From the NCBI RefSeq assembly GCF_020510445.1, contig NZ_JAHBAG010000001.1, positions 4,254,501 to 4,318,500 on the forward strand: a DNA stretch of 64,000 bases, given 5' to 3'. The notes beneath the pieces were generated by a model. The model saw only the letters and a program-made list of their open reading frames with translations, was not told the origin of the DNA and searched no databases. Shown piece by piece: positions 38,424 to 46,776 of the stretch; position 1 is the first letter of the stretch, and the number at the start of each line of letters is the position of its first letter. Origin of the DNA: Hydrogenophaga taeniospiralis. Lineage in GTDB: Bacteria > Pseudomonadota > Gammaproteobacteria > Burkholderiales > Burkholderiaceae_C. The translations under genes and the position numbers were made by a program.

Positions 38424-41042
38424 ATGTCGATTGCACGCCTTTTCTCGGCCGCGCTGACCGCCGCCGCTCTGTGGCTGAGCCCGCTCGGCAACGATGCATG
38501 GGCACAGGCCTACGAGGCCCATCTGCCCGCCGACCTGGCCACCAACCCCGATCTGTGTGCCCTCGTGCCCTGCGGCGATGTGTTTCCGGGCGCCAAGAGC
38601 TTTTCTCAACGCATGGGCCAGCCACCGTATGTGGAAGCCTATGGCGACGCCGACCCGCAGCAACCGGGCAAGAAGACCCTGCTGGGCTACGTGATGCTCT
38701 CGACCGACATCACCGACACCCCGGCCTACTCCGGCAAGCCGGTGGTCACGCTCATCGGCATGGACGCGCAGGGCCGCTATGTGGGCATCAAGGTGCTCAA
38801 GCACTCCGAGCCCATCCTGCTGCTGGGCATTCCTGAACAGGCCCTGCTCGATTTCAACCACCAATACCTCGGCAAGTCGGTGGCCGACCAGATCGAAGTG
38901 GGGCCCTCGCGCCCCGAAGAAAACGTGCTCGGGGTGGACGCCATCTCGGGCGCCACCGTGACCGTGATCGCCCAGAACCAGGTGATGCAACTCTCGGGCG
39001 CGGCCGTGGCCCGCCAGGTCGGCATCATCGAGCCCACGCGGCGCGACCCCGCCCGCTTCGTCGCGCGCCAGCAGCGCTACAGCTGGTCCGAGCTGGTCGA
39101 CATGGGTGCCGTGCAGACCCTGCGCGTCACGCCCGAACAGGTGGGCCTGCCACGCGGCGACGTGCCCTTCATCGAACTCTGGTTCGGCGACCTCAACCAC
39201 CCCGACATCGGCAGCAGCCTGCTGGGCGAGCGCAGCTTCGCCAACCTGCGCGAGCGCCTGCAGCCGGGCGAACACGCGCTCTTCGTGGTGCGCACCGCGG
39301 GCGTGGAGTCGTTCAAGGGCTCCGGTTTCGTGCGCGGCGGCCTGTACGACCGCGTCCAGGTGAAACAGGGCGCCGACTCGTTCACCTTCCGCGACCTCGA
39401 CTACCTCAACCTCTATGGCCTGCAGGCCGCGGGCGCGCCGGCCTTCAGCGAGTCGGCCATCTTCGTCATCCGGGCCGGTTCGTTTTCGGCGGCCTACCCC
39501 TGGAAGCTGGCCTTCCTGGGCAACCGGGTGGACCGCGCCACCGGCCACCGCAGCTTCGCCAATTTCGAGTCGAAATACTGGCTGGCGGCGGATCTGCTCG
39601 AAGGCGGGCGCCCGGTGGTCACCGAGCCCGACGCGCCCTGGGTGCGCATCTGGAAGTCGCGCGCCATCGAGATTGCCCTCTTCATCGCCCTGCTGCTGGC
39701 GGTGGCGGTGGTCTATGCCCTGCGCGACAAGCTCACGCGGCGTTCGACCCACAAGAACAAATGGCCGGTCAACGCCTTCAAGTACTCGGCCTGGGCGCTC
39801 AGCATCGGCTTCATCGGCTTCGGCCTCATGGCACAGCCCTCCATCACCCAGGTGCTGACCTGGTTCCACGCCCTGCTGTTCCAGTGGACCTGGTCTTTGT
39901 TCCTGTCGGACCCGTTCATCTTCGTCTTCTGGGTCTTCATCATCGTCACGGTGTTCGTGTTCGGGCGCGGGCTGTTCTGCGGCTGGATGTGCCCCTTCGG
40001 CTCGCTCTCCGAAGCCCTCTACAAGGTGGGGCGCGTGATCGGCCTCAAGCGCTTCCAGACGAAGCTGCCGCAGGTCTGGCACGACCGGCTCAAGTGGCTG
40101 AAGTACGCCATCTTCTTCGGTCTGCTGGTGGTGTCGATGTTCTCCATGGGCCTGGCCGAGGTGCTGGCCGAGGTGGAGCCCTTCAAGACCACCTTCCTGG
40201 TCGGCATCACCCACCGCAGCTGGCCGTATGGGCTGTTCGTGGTGGCGATCCTGGGCCTGTCGCTGTTCATCGAACGCCCCTACTGCAAGTACATCTGCCC
40301 GCTGGGCGCTTCACTGGCCATGCCCAGCACCTTCCGCTGGTTCGGCCTGCAGCGCAAGCAGGACTGCAACAGCTGCAAGGCCTGCGCCGTGGGCTGCGGC
40401 GCGCAGGCGATCGACGCCGACGGCCGCATCGACCACCGCGAGTGCCTGCACTGCCTGGACTGCATGGTGCTCTACACCGACCAGAAAGGCTGCCCGCCAC
40501 TGGCCAAGGAGCGCAAGCGCCGCGAACGCGACGGCCTGCTCATCACGCCGATCGGGCGCGACGGTTACTTCATCCCCATCGAACCGGTCTCGCCCGTCAG
40601 CGCCCGGGCGGCGCAGGGCCCCGATCCACGCATGCCCACCGCGCCCGCCCAGCCCTGGCCCGGCGGCCGCGCGCCGGGCCTCAAAGGCCTGTGGCAGGAG
40701 GTGTTGCACCACCTGTGGCCCTGGAGCCGCGACGGCTGGAAGCACCAGCGCGCCCTGCAGTTCGCCGGGCTCTCGCTGGCCCTGGCCGCCAGCGTGGCCT
40801 GGCTGCTGGCGGCCGACGGGCGGCTGTCGGCCAGCGCCATCATCGGCTGGTGGTTCGGCTGGAGCGTCTACGAGGTGCTGATCCGCATGGCGGGCAAGCG
40901 CTACGTGAAGGACGGCCCGTGGTGGCAGGCGCGCTACCGCGTGGCGAACTGGATGGACATGCTCAGCTACGTCGGGTTCAAGAACCTGCTGATCGGCGCG
41001 ACGCTGTTCCTCGTGCTCAAGACCCTGGGGCACCTGGCGTGA
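38424..41042 (+). CDS. nosR: NosR, membrane flavo-iron-sulfur electron donor for NosZ
   Basis: NosR passes electrons from the quinol pool toward NosZ and is also needed for nosZ expression. Residues 1-28 form a signal peptide. The periplasmic FMN-binding domain has the flavinylation motif DAISGATVT with T178 as the likely attachment site. From about residue 415 come membrane segments with two CxxxCP motifs (CGWMCPFGSL, CKYICPLGAS) and a ferredoxin-like part (CNSCKACAVGC, CLHCLDC). The 872-residue length exceeds the roughly 720 residues of well-studied NosR proteins. The extra C-terminal part has a proline-rich linker and two or three further hydrophobic segments. The stop overlaps the nosD GTG start. 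Confidence 0.95.
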   Translation: MSIARLFSAALTAAALWLSPLGNDAWAQAYEAHLPADLATNPDLCALVPCGDVFPGAKSFSQRMGQPPYVEAYGDADPQQPGKKTLLGYVMLSTDITDTPAYSGKPVVTLIGMDAQGRYVGIKVLKHSEPILLLGIPEQALLDFNHQYLGKSVADQIEVGPSRPEENVLGVDAISGATVTVIAQNQVMQLSGAAVARQVGIIEPTRRDPARFVARQQRYSWSELVDMGAVQTLRVTPEQVGLPRGDVPFIELWFGDLNHPDIGSSLLGERSFANLRERLQPGEHALFVVRTAGVESFKGSGFVRGGLYDRVQVKQGADSFTFRDLDYLNLYGLQAAGAPAFSESAIFVIRAGSFSAAYPWKLAFLGNRVDRATGHRSFANFESKYWLAADLLEGGRPVVTEPDAPWVRIWKSRAIEIALFIALLLAVAVVYALRDKLTRRSTHKNKWPVNAFKYSAWALSIGFIGFGLMAQPSITQVLTWFHALLFQWTWSLFLSDPFIFVFWVFIIVTVFVFGRGLFCGWMCPFGSLSEALYKVGRVIGLKRFQTKLPQVWHDRLKWLKYAIFFGLLVVSMFSMGLAEVLAEVEPFKTTFLVGITHRSWPYGLFVVAILGLSLFIERPYCKYICPLGASLAMPSTFRWFGLQRKQDCNSCKACAVGCGAQAIDADGRIDHRECLHCLDCMVLYTDQKGCPPLAKERKRRERDGLLITPIGRDGYFIPIEPVSPVSARAAQGPDPRMPTAPAQPWPGGRAPGLKGLWQEVLHHLWPWSRDGWKHQRALQFAGLSLALAASVAWLLAADGRLSASAIIGWWFGWSVYEVLIRMAGKRYVKDGPWWQARYRVANWMDMLSYVGFKNLLIGATLFLVLKTLGHLA

Positions 41043-42322
41043 AGACCCAACCCACCTGGCTCCAACGGCTGGCCTGCGTGTGGCTGGCGGCGTTGGCCCT
41101 GCCCGCGTGGTCCGCCGTGTGGCGGGTCGAACCGGGCGGCGACATCCAGGCCACCGTGGCGCAGGCCGCCGTCGGCGACGTGGTGGAGGTGGCGCGCGGT
41201 TTCTACAGCGTGAACCTGCGCATCGACAAACCCCTGACCCTGCGCGGCATCAACCGCCCCACCCTCAGCGGCGGCCAGCGCGGCGACACCATCCGCGTCG
41301 CGTCGCCCGACGTGGTGATCGAAGGCCTGATCGTGCGCGACTCGGGCACCAGCCTGAAAAGCCAGCACGCGGGCATCTACGTGCAGCCCGGTTCGCACCG
41401 CGCCGTGGTGCGGCGTTGCGACCTGACCTACAACCTCTTCGGCCTGTGGATCGAAAAGGCCAACGAGGTGCGCATCGAACACAACCGCATCACCGGCCTG
41501 CGCGACCTCAACTCCTCGCAGCGCGGCAACGGCATCCAGCTCTACAACACGCAGGGCGCGCGCATCACCGGCAACGACATCAGCTTCGTGCGCGACGCGC
41601 TGTACGTCGACGTGTCGCACAACGCCGAATTCCGCGGCAACCGGCTGCACCACAGCCGCTACGGCTCGCACTACATGAACTCGTACCACAACCTGTGGGA
41701 AGACAACGACAGCTACTACAACCGCGGCGGCCTGGCCCTGATGGAGGTGCGCGACCAGGTGGTGCGCGGCAACCGCACCTGGGGCAACTCCGACCACGGC
41801 ATCATGCTGCGCACCCTGCAGGACTCGGTGATCGAAAACAACGTGGTGGCCGGCAACGCCCGTGGCTTCTTCATCTACGACGTCGAGTACGTGACCCTGC
41901 GCAACAACCTGGTGGTGGACAACCACGTGGGCGTGCACCTGTCCGCGGGGTCCACGCGCAACCAGGTGGTGGGCAACGACTTCATCGCCAACCGGGAGCA
42001 GGTGCGCTACGTCGGCGCGCGCGACGAACCCTGGGGCCAGCCCCAGCCCGGCCAGGGCAATCACTGGAGCAACTACCTGGGCTGGGACCGCGACGGCAAC
42101 GGCATCGGTGACCTGTCCTACGAAGCCAACGACCTGGTGGACCGCCTGCAGTGGCGCCACCCTTCGATTCAACTCTTGCTGGGCAGCCCCGCGGTGCAGG
42201 CCCTGCGCGTGCTGGGGCACCAGTTCCCGGTGCTGCGCGTGCCCAGCGTGATCGACCCCCATCCGGCCATGGCGCCGAAACACCCCGACTGGAGCACATG
42301 GCGTGACAAGCATTTCCGCTGA
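41039..42322 (+). CDS. nosD: Periplasmic copper-site maturation protein NosD
   Basis: NosD helps assemble the CuZ centre together with the NosFY transporter. The 427-residue product starts at a GTG (41039) overlapping the nosR stop and has a signal peptide (LQRLACVWLAALALPAWSA). Right-handed beta-helix repeats (CASH type) fill residues 60-330, e.g. GNGIQLYNTQGARITGNDIS and NNLVVDNHVGVHLSAG. GNHWSNYLGWDRDGNGIGD is a conserved NosD block. The frame is open far upstream, but that part is the nosR gene read in another frame. The stop lies inside nosF. Confidence 0.93.
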   Translation: MKTQPTWLQRLACVWLAALALPAWSAVWRVEPGGDIQATVAQAAVGDVVEVARGFYSVNLRIDKPLTLRGINRPTLSGGQRGDTIRVASPDVVIEGLIVRDSGTSLKSQHAGIYVQPGSHRAVVRRCDLTYNLFGLWIEKANEVRIEHNRITGLRDLNSSQRGNGIQLYNTQGARITGNDISFVRDALYVDVSHNAEFRGNRLHHSRYGSHYMNSYHNLWEDNDSYYNRGGLALMEVRDQVVRGNRTWGNSDHGIMLRTLQDSVIENNVVAGNARGFFIYDVEYVTLRNNLVVDNHVGVHLSAGSTRNQVVGNDFIANREQVRYVGARDEPWGQPQPGQGNHWSNYLGWDRDGNGIGDLSYEANDLVDRLQWRHPSIQLLLGSPAVQALRVLGHQFPVLRVPSVIDPHPAMAPKHPDWSTWRDKHFR

Positions 42323-43247
42323 GGCCCTGCATCTCGAGGGCGTCACCAAACCCTACGGCAGCCGGCGTGCGCCGCTGCTGGCGCTGGACAACGTGAGCCT
42401 GCGGGTGCCGCGCGGCCAGCTCTTCGGCCTGATCGGCCACAACGGCGCGGGCAAGAGCACGCTGTTCAAGCTCGTGCTCGGCCTCATCACCCCCAGCCAC
42501 GGCCACATCCGCGTCAACGGCTGCGCGGTGAACGGCCCCGACTTCCGCACCACCCGGCGCGCCCTGGGCTACCTGCCCGAGAACCTGGTGCTGTACGACA
42601 ACCTCACCGGGCTGGAGACGCTGCGCTTCTTCGCGCGCCTCAAGGGCGCACCGCAGACGCAGTGCGCCGCCCTGCTGGACCGCGTCGGCCTGACCCGGGC
42701 CGGCGGGCGCGCGGTGCGCGAGTACTCCAAAGGCATGCGCCAGCGGCTGGGCTTTGCCCAGGCCCTGCTGGGCGACCCGCAACTGCTGCTGCTCGACGAG
42801 CCCACCACCGGCCTGGACCCTTCTGCGATCCGCGATTTCTACGACCAGCTCGACCTGCTGCGTTCACAGGGCGTGACCCTGGTCATCAGCTCGCACATCC
42901 TGGCCGAGCTGCAGCAGCGGGTCGATGCCCTGGCCATGCTCAGCAACGGTCGCGTGTGCGCGCAAGGCTCGGTGCAGGCGCTGCGCGAACGCTCGCGCAT
43001 GCCCCTGGTGTTCCAGCTGCGCGCCGCGCCGACCTGGCTGCAGACCCTGTCCAACGATCTGCCCGGACAACTGGCCGGCGCCGACGTCGCACTGCAGCAG
43101 CGCGAACCCGATCTGCTGGAACTGCGCTGCCCGCGTGAGCACAAGATGCAGGTGCTGGCCTGGCTGGCCGGCGCGGGCCTGAGCGACCTGCAGATCCACG
43201 AGCCCTCGCTGGAGGACGTGTACTTCGGCCTGAGGGAGGCACCATGA
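42303..43247 (+). CDS. nosF: ABC transporter ATPase NosF
   Basis: NosF powers the NosDFY complex involved in CuZ maturation. The 314-residue protein has Walker A GHNGAGKST, signature YSKGMRQRLG and Walker B LLLLDEPTTGLDP, and a C-terminal extension of about 90 residues as in other NosF proteins. The start is a GTG at 42303 overlapping the end of nosD by 20 bases. The nosY gene starts at its stop codon (ATGA), which indicates tight coupling. Confidence 0.94.
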   Translation: MTSISAEALHLEGVTKPYGSRRAPLLALDNVSLRVPRGQLFGLIGHNGAGKSTLFKLVLGLITPSHGHIRVNGCAVNGPDFRTTRRALGYLPENLVLYDNLTGLETLRFFARLKGAPQTQCAALLDRVGLTRAGGRAVREYSKGMRQRLGFAQALLGDPQLLLLDEPTTGLDPSAIRDFYDQLDLLRSQGVTLVISSHILAELQQRVDALAMLSNGRVCAQGSVQALRERSRMPLVFQLRAAPTWLQTLSNDLPGQLAGADVALQQREPDLLELRCPREHKMQVLAWLAGAGLSDLQIHEPSLEDVYFGLREAP

Positions 43248-44071
43248 ACATGTCATTGCAATGGCGCCAGGTGCAGGCCGTGGCCGCCAAGGAATTCCGC
43301 GACCGGCTGCGCAACCGCTGGGTGCTGGCCGTGGCCGTGGTCTTCACGGTGTTCTCGCTGCTCATCACCTACTTCGGCTCGGCCGCGCAGGGCCAGATCG
43401 GCCCGCGCTCGATCGAGCTCACCATCGCCAGCCTGGTCAGTCTGGTGATCTACCTGATCCCGCTGATCGCGCTGCTGCTCGGCTTCGATGCCATCGTCGG
43501 CGAGCGCGAGCGCGGTTCGCTCGACCTGCTGCTCGCCCTGCCCATCACGCGGCTCGAACTGCTGCTGGGCAAGTACCTCGGGCTCGCGGGTGCGCTCACG
43601 CTGTCCACCGTGTCAGGCTTTGCGCTGGTGGCCCTGCTGCTGTACCAGCGCTTCAGCTGGGCCGGCCTGTACCACTACGCCGGCTTCGTGATCAGCTCGG
43701 TGCTGCTGGGGCTGGCGTTCCTGAGCCTGGCGGTGCTGCTGTCGGTGCTGGCCCGCGACCGCACCCGCGCCTCGGGCCTGGCCATCGCGCTGTGGTTCGC
43801 GCTGGTGCTGGTGTTCGACCTGCTGCTGCTGGGCCTGCTGGTGGCCACCGGCGGCCAGTTCGGCGGCGAGGTCTTCGCCTACCTGTTGCTGCTGAACCCG
43901 GCCGACATCTTCCGCATCCTCAACGTGTTTTCGCTCGACGACGTGCAGCGCCTGTACGGCCTGGCCAGCATCCTGCCCCCTGCCCTCAGCCAGGTGGGCT
44001 GGCTCGCCAGCGCCATGCTGGCCTGGATCGTCGCGCCCCTTGCCCTGGCCTCCTGGAGATTCCGACCATGA
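43244..44071 (+). CDS. nosY: ABC transporter permease NosY
   Basis: NosY is the membrane part of the NosDFY transporter. The 275-residue protein has six hydrophobic segments and the family blocks AAKEFRDRLRNRWVLAVAVV and FDAIVGERERGSLDLLLALP, which contain the conserved ERERG. It overlaps nosF at its start and nosL at its end by four bases each, so nosF, nosY and nosL form one translated chain. Confidence 0.94.
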   Translation: MNMSLQWRQVQAVAAKEFRDRLRNRWVLAVAVVFTVFSLLITYFGSAAQGQIGPRSIELTIASLVSLVIYLIPLIALLLGFDAIVGERERGSLDLLLALPITRLELLLGKYLGLAGALTLSTVSGFALVALLLYQRFSWAGLYHYAGFVISSVLLGLAFLSLAVLLSVLARDRTRASGLAIALWFALVLVFDLLLLGLLVATGGQFGGEVFAYLLLLNPADIFRILNVFSLDDVQRLYGLASILPPALSQVGWLASAMLAWIVAPLALASWRFRP

Positions 44072-44613
44072 ACACCCCTTTCAACGCCCCCCTGAGCCGC
44101 CGGCGCCTGCTGTGCGGCTGCGCCGGCCTGGCGGCCTTGAGCCTGGCGGGTTGCGGCCAAAGCGGCGCTGCCGCCAACGGCGCCCCGGCCGAGATCAGCC
44201 CCCAGGCCAGCTGCTCGCTCGACGGCATGCTGCTGGCCGACTACCCCGGCCCCAAGGGACAGATCCGCTACGACGGCGTGGCCGAGGTGCAATGGTTCTG
44301 CGATTCGGTGGAACTGCTGTCGGTGCTGCTCGCCCCCGAGCAGGTGCGCGCGGTGGTGAGCGCGCACGTGCAGGACATGGGCCAAGCCGACTGGGACCAG
44401 CCCCGGGGGCACTGGATCGACGCGCGCCAGGCGCTCTACGTGCTGGGCAGCAAGCGCCACGGCTCCATGGGCCCCACGGCCGCGAGCTTCGCCACCGAGT
44501 CCGCCGCGCAAACCTTCATGCAGCAACACGGCGGCCGCCTGCTGCGCTACGCCGAGATCCAGCCCGGCATGGTGGACCTGAGCGGCGGTGCGCTGCACGA
44601 CACCCGCATGTGA
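44068..44613 (+). CDS. nosL: Copper lipoprotein NosL, first copy
   Basis: NosL is an outer-envelope copper chaperone for NosZ. The 181-residue protein has a lipoprotein signal (LAALSLAGC, lipidated cysteine near residue 28) with arginines before it. The mature part has the NosL blocks CSLDGMLLADYPGPKGQIRY and EVQWFCDSVELLSVL. The usual C-x-x-C-G-M copper motif is replaced by C-x-x-D-G-M, a known variant in this subfamily. Start and stop overlap nosY and the second nosL. Confidence 0.9.
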   Translation: MNTPFNAPLSRRRLLCGCAGLAALSLAGCGQSGAAANGAPAEISPQASCSLDGMLLADYPGPKGQIRYDGVAEVQWFCDSVELLSVLLAPEQVRAVVSAHVQDMGQADWDQPRGHWIDARQALYVLGSKRHGSMGPTAASFATESAAQTFMQQHGGRLLRYAEIQPGMVDLSGGALHDTRM

Positions 44614-45236
44614 TGCCGCAACGCCGCCGGTTCATCGGTCTCTCGCTGCTGTGCGCCTCGGCCGTGCTCGCCGGTCTGGGCTACCGGGTGGTGCGGGGTG
44701 CCCCGGCGCCCGCCCGGCGGGACACTGTGCTGCCCGACGACGTGTGCCTGACGGCGCCCACCTTCTCCCACGACCCCGCCTCCGGCCTGCCCCTGCACGC
44801 GGCGCGCGAGGTGCCGCCCGAGGCACGCTGCCCGGTCTGCGGCATGTTTCCGGCGCGCCAGCGCCGCTGGGCGGCCCAGGTCATCTTCAACAACGGCGAC
44901 GTGCAGTACCTGGACTCGCCCCTGAGCCTGTTCCTCTACCAGCAGCAGGTCCCGCGCTACACCGCCGGCCAGAGTGCCGCCAGCATCGTGGCCTCGTACG
45001 TCACCGACCTGGACACCGGCGCCTGGACACCCGCCGAGCAGGCCTGGTACGTGCACGGGTCGAGGCAGATGGGCCCGATGCGATCGGGCAACCTGCCCGC
45101 GTTCGCCACCCTGGACCAGGCGCGCGCCTTCGCGGCGCGGGAAGGTGGCGAGTGGTTCACGGCCGAGCGCTTGCGCCAGGGCCTGCCCGCGTCGCTGCAG
45201 CGGCTCGCGCCGCACACCCACGGCCGACCACTTTGA
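44613..45236 (+). CDS. NosL-family protein, second copy
   Basis: The 207-residue protein starts with an RRR-containing hydrophobic segment (residues 4-28) that acts as anchor or signal and lacks a clear lipobox. It carries the classical copper motif RCPVCGMFPARQ (C73, C76, M78), and WYVHGSRQMGPM and FATLDQARAFAAREGGE resemble the NosL fold. So the locus has one C-x-x-D-G-M and one C-x-x-C-G-M NosL in tandem; they may serve CuA and CuZ, or act in series. Its stop codon is part of an FNR-type box. Confidence 0.82.
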   Translation: MPQRRRFIGLSLLCASAVLAGLGYRVVRGAPAPARRDTVLPDDVCLTAPTFSHDPASGLPLHAAREVPPEARCPVCGMFPARQRRWAAQVIFNNGDVQYLDSPLSLFLYQQQVPRYTAGQSAASIVASYVTDLDTGAWTPAEQAWYVHGSRQMGPMRSGNLPAFATLDQARAFAAREGGEWFTAERLRQGLPASLQRLAPHTHGRPL

Positions 45237-45246
45237 TGCGTGTCAA
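45233..45246 (+). promoter_or_regulatory. Second FNR/Dnr-type box, before the cytochrome gene
   Basis: TTGATGCGTGTCAA has the same half-sites as the box at 35952. It overlaps the stop codon of the second nosL gene. A TATAGA element 30 bases further (45267-45272) fits a -10 at class II distance. It gives the cytochrome and apbE genes their own low-oxygen promoter. Confidence 0.8.
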
Positions 45247-45325
45247 AAAACGGATTTAATTGTTCATATAGAATGAATGTTAAAATCCACCCCGCCCCCT
45301 TCACCACTTCATTCAAGGATTCCCC

Positions 45326-45739
45326 ATGAACGCCAAGAACCTTCTCCTGATCCTGAGCTGCAGCGCCGCCCTGCTGGCCTGCGGCGAAAAGCCCGCCGAC
45401 ACCGCGGCGGCGCCGGCCGCTCCCACCCCGGTGGCCGCAGCGCCCGCACCCGCCCCGGAACCCGCACCGACCCCCGTGGCCGAGAACGCCGTGGGCAAGA
45501 AGGTCTATGGCTCGGTGTGCTCCATGTGCCACGCCGCTGGCGTGGCCGGTGCACCCAAGCCCGGTGACAAAGCCGACTGGGGCCCGCGCATCGCGCAAGG
45601 CAAGGACACGCTCTACAAGCACGCCCTTGAAGGCTTCACCGGCGCCAAGGGCATGATGCCCGCGCGCGGTGGCAGCAGCACCCTCACCGACGACGAACTG
45701 AAGGCCGCCGTGGACCACATGGTCGCCCAGTCGCTCTGA
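45326..45739 (+). CDS. nosC: Small lipid-anchored c-type cytochrome (NosC-like)
   Basis: The 137-residue protein has a lipoprotein signal (LLAC, cysteine 19), a linker of alanine, proline and glutamate (residues 25-52) and one cytochrome c5-like domain with haem motif CSMCH at residues 65-69 and a probable methionine ligand in GAKGMMPARGG. It is likely a periplasmic electron carrier between the membrane chain and NosZ. It has its own FNR-type promoter and is followed 17 bases later by apbE. The symbol follows its position in the nos locus. Confidence 0.8.
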   Translation: MNAKNLLLILSCSAALLACGEKPADTAAAPAAPTPVAAAPAPAPEPAPTPVAENAVGKKVYGSVCSMCHAAGVAGAPKPGDKADWGPRIAQGKDTLYKHALEGFTGAKGMMPARGGSSTLTDDELKAAVDHMVAQSL

Positions 45740-45756
45740 ACCCACCCGGCCCCACC

Positions 45757-46758
45757 ATGACACACCTGCTCCAACGCCGCCAGTACCTGGCCGGGCTGGG
45801 CGGCCTGCTCGTCGCCGGCCTGGGGCTGCGCCCGGCGCTGGCCAGCCCCGACGTCCACCGCGCGTCCCGCGTGTTGATGGGCACGCGGGTGGACATCGTG
45901 GCGCAAGGCGAAAGCCCCGGCGCCACGGTGGCGGCCGTGCAGGCGGCCTTTGCGGAAATGCAGCGCCTGGAACGCATGATGAGCCGCTACCGCGCCGACA
46001 GCCTGGTGAGCGCGATGCACCGCTGCGCGGGCCGGGGCCTGGTGATGGCCCCGCCCGAGCTGCTCGCGGTGCTGCAGCGTGCCGCCGAGCTGTCACGGCT
46101 CAGCGACGGCGCCTTCGACATCACGGTGGGGGCGTACGACGGCTGGTCGTTCGACCCGCGGGACGCCCGCATACCCGCGCCGGAAGAGCTGCGCCGCGAA
46201 CGCCGGCTGGTGGATTTCCGCGACGTGTTGATCGACCCCGCAACCGGTCAGGCCGGCCTGGGCCGCCCGGGCATGCGCATCGACCTGGGGGGCGTGGCCA
46301 AACTGCCCATCCTGCAGACGGGTCTGCGCGTGCTCGAACAACACGGCGTGCGCCATACCATGGTCAATGGCGGTGGCGACGTGCTCACGCGCGGCCAGCT
46401 TCAGGGCCAGGACTGGCGCGTGGGCATCCGCGACCCGCGCGCGCCCGAACGGCTGATCGGCACGGTGCAGGTGCGCGACGCCTGCGTGGCCTCCTCCGGC
46501 GACTACGAGCGCTGCTTCGTGCGCAACGGCCGGCGCTACCACCACGTGCTGGACCCGCGCACGGGCATGCCCAGCCGCGGCGTGCGGGGCGTGGTCACGG
46601 TGTCGCGCCAGCCCGATCCTCCGGTCAACGGCCTGGGCGCAGCGATCATGGTGGCGGGCGCCACGGCGGGGCGGCACCTGCTCGCGCCGCTGCGCGGGGT
46701 GGACAGCCTGATCGTGGATGCCGATGACCACGTCCACACCATGGGGCGGTGGGACTGA
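45757..46758 (+). CDS. nosX: FAD:protein FMN transferase ApbE (NosX)
   Basis: ApbE attaches FMN covalently to a threonine of target proteins, here most likely T178 of NosR. The 333-residue protein has a signal peptide with RRQYLAGLGGLLVAGLGL, then ApbE blocks MGTRVDIVAQGE, MSRYRADSLVS, VGAYDGWSFDPR, TMVNGGGDVLTRG and YHHVLDPRTGMPS. The double arginine may indicate Tat export. It is the last gene of the nos locus and converges with the NsrR-like gene at a distance of 18 bases. Confidence 0.92.
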   Translation: MTHLLQRRQYLAGLGGLLVAGLGLRPALASPDVHRASRVLMGTRVDIVAQGESPGATVAAVQAAFAEMQRLERMMSRYRADSLVSAMHRCAGRGLVMAPPELLAVLQRAAELSRLSDGAFDITVGAYDGWSFDPRDARIPAPEELRRERRLVDFRDVLIDPATGQAGLGRPGMRIDLGGVAKLPILQTGLRVLEQHGVRHTMVNGGGDVLTRGQLQGQDWRVGIRDPRAPERLIGTVQVRDACVASSGDYERCFVRNGRRYHHVLDPRTGMPSRGVRGVVTVSRQPDPPVNGLGAAIMVAGATAGRHLLAPLRGVDSLIVDADDHVHTMGRWD

Positions 46759-46776
46759 CCCTCGTTGCTTCCGGCA

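Noticed and set aside
36386..40214. Long minus-strand frames opposite nosZ and nosR
   Set aside because: Both are explained by codon bias of the nos genes, which have strong motif support on the plus strand.
39761..41038. Upstream extension of nosD
   Set aside because: The open frame runs through nosR in another frame. The GTG at 41039 overlapping the nosR stop gives a proper signal peptide.
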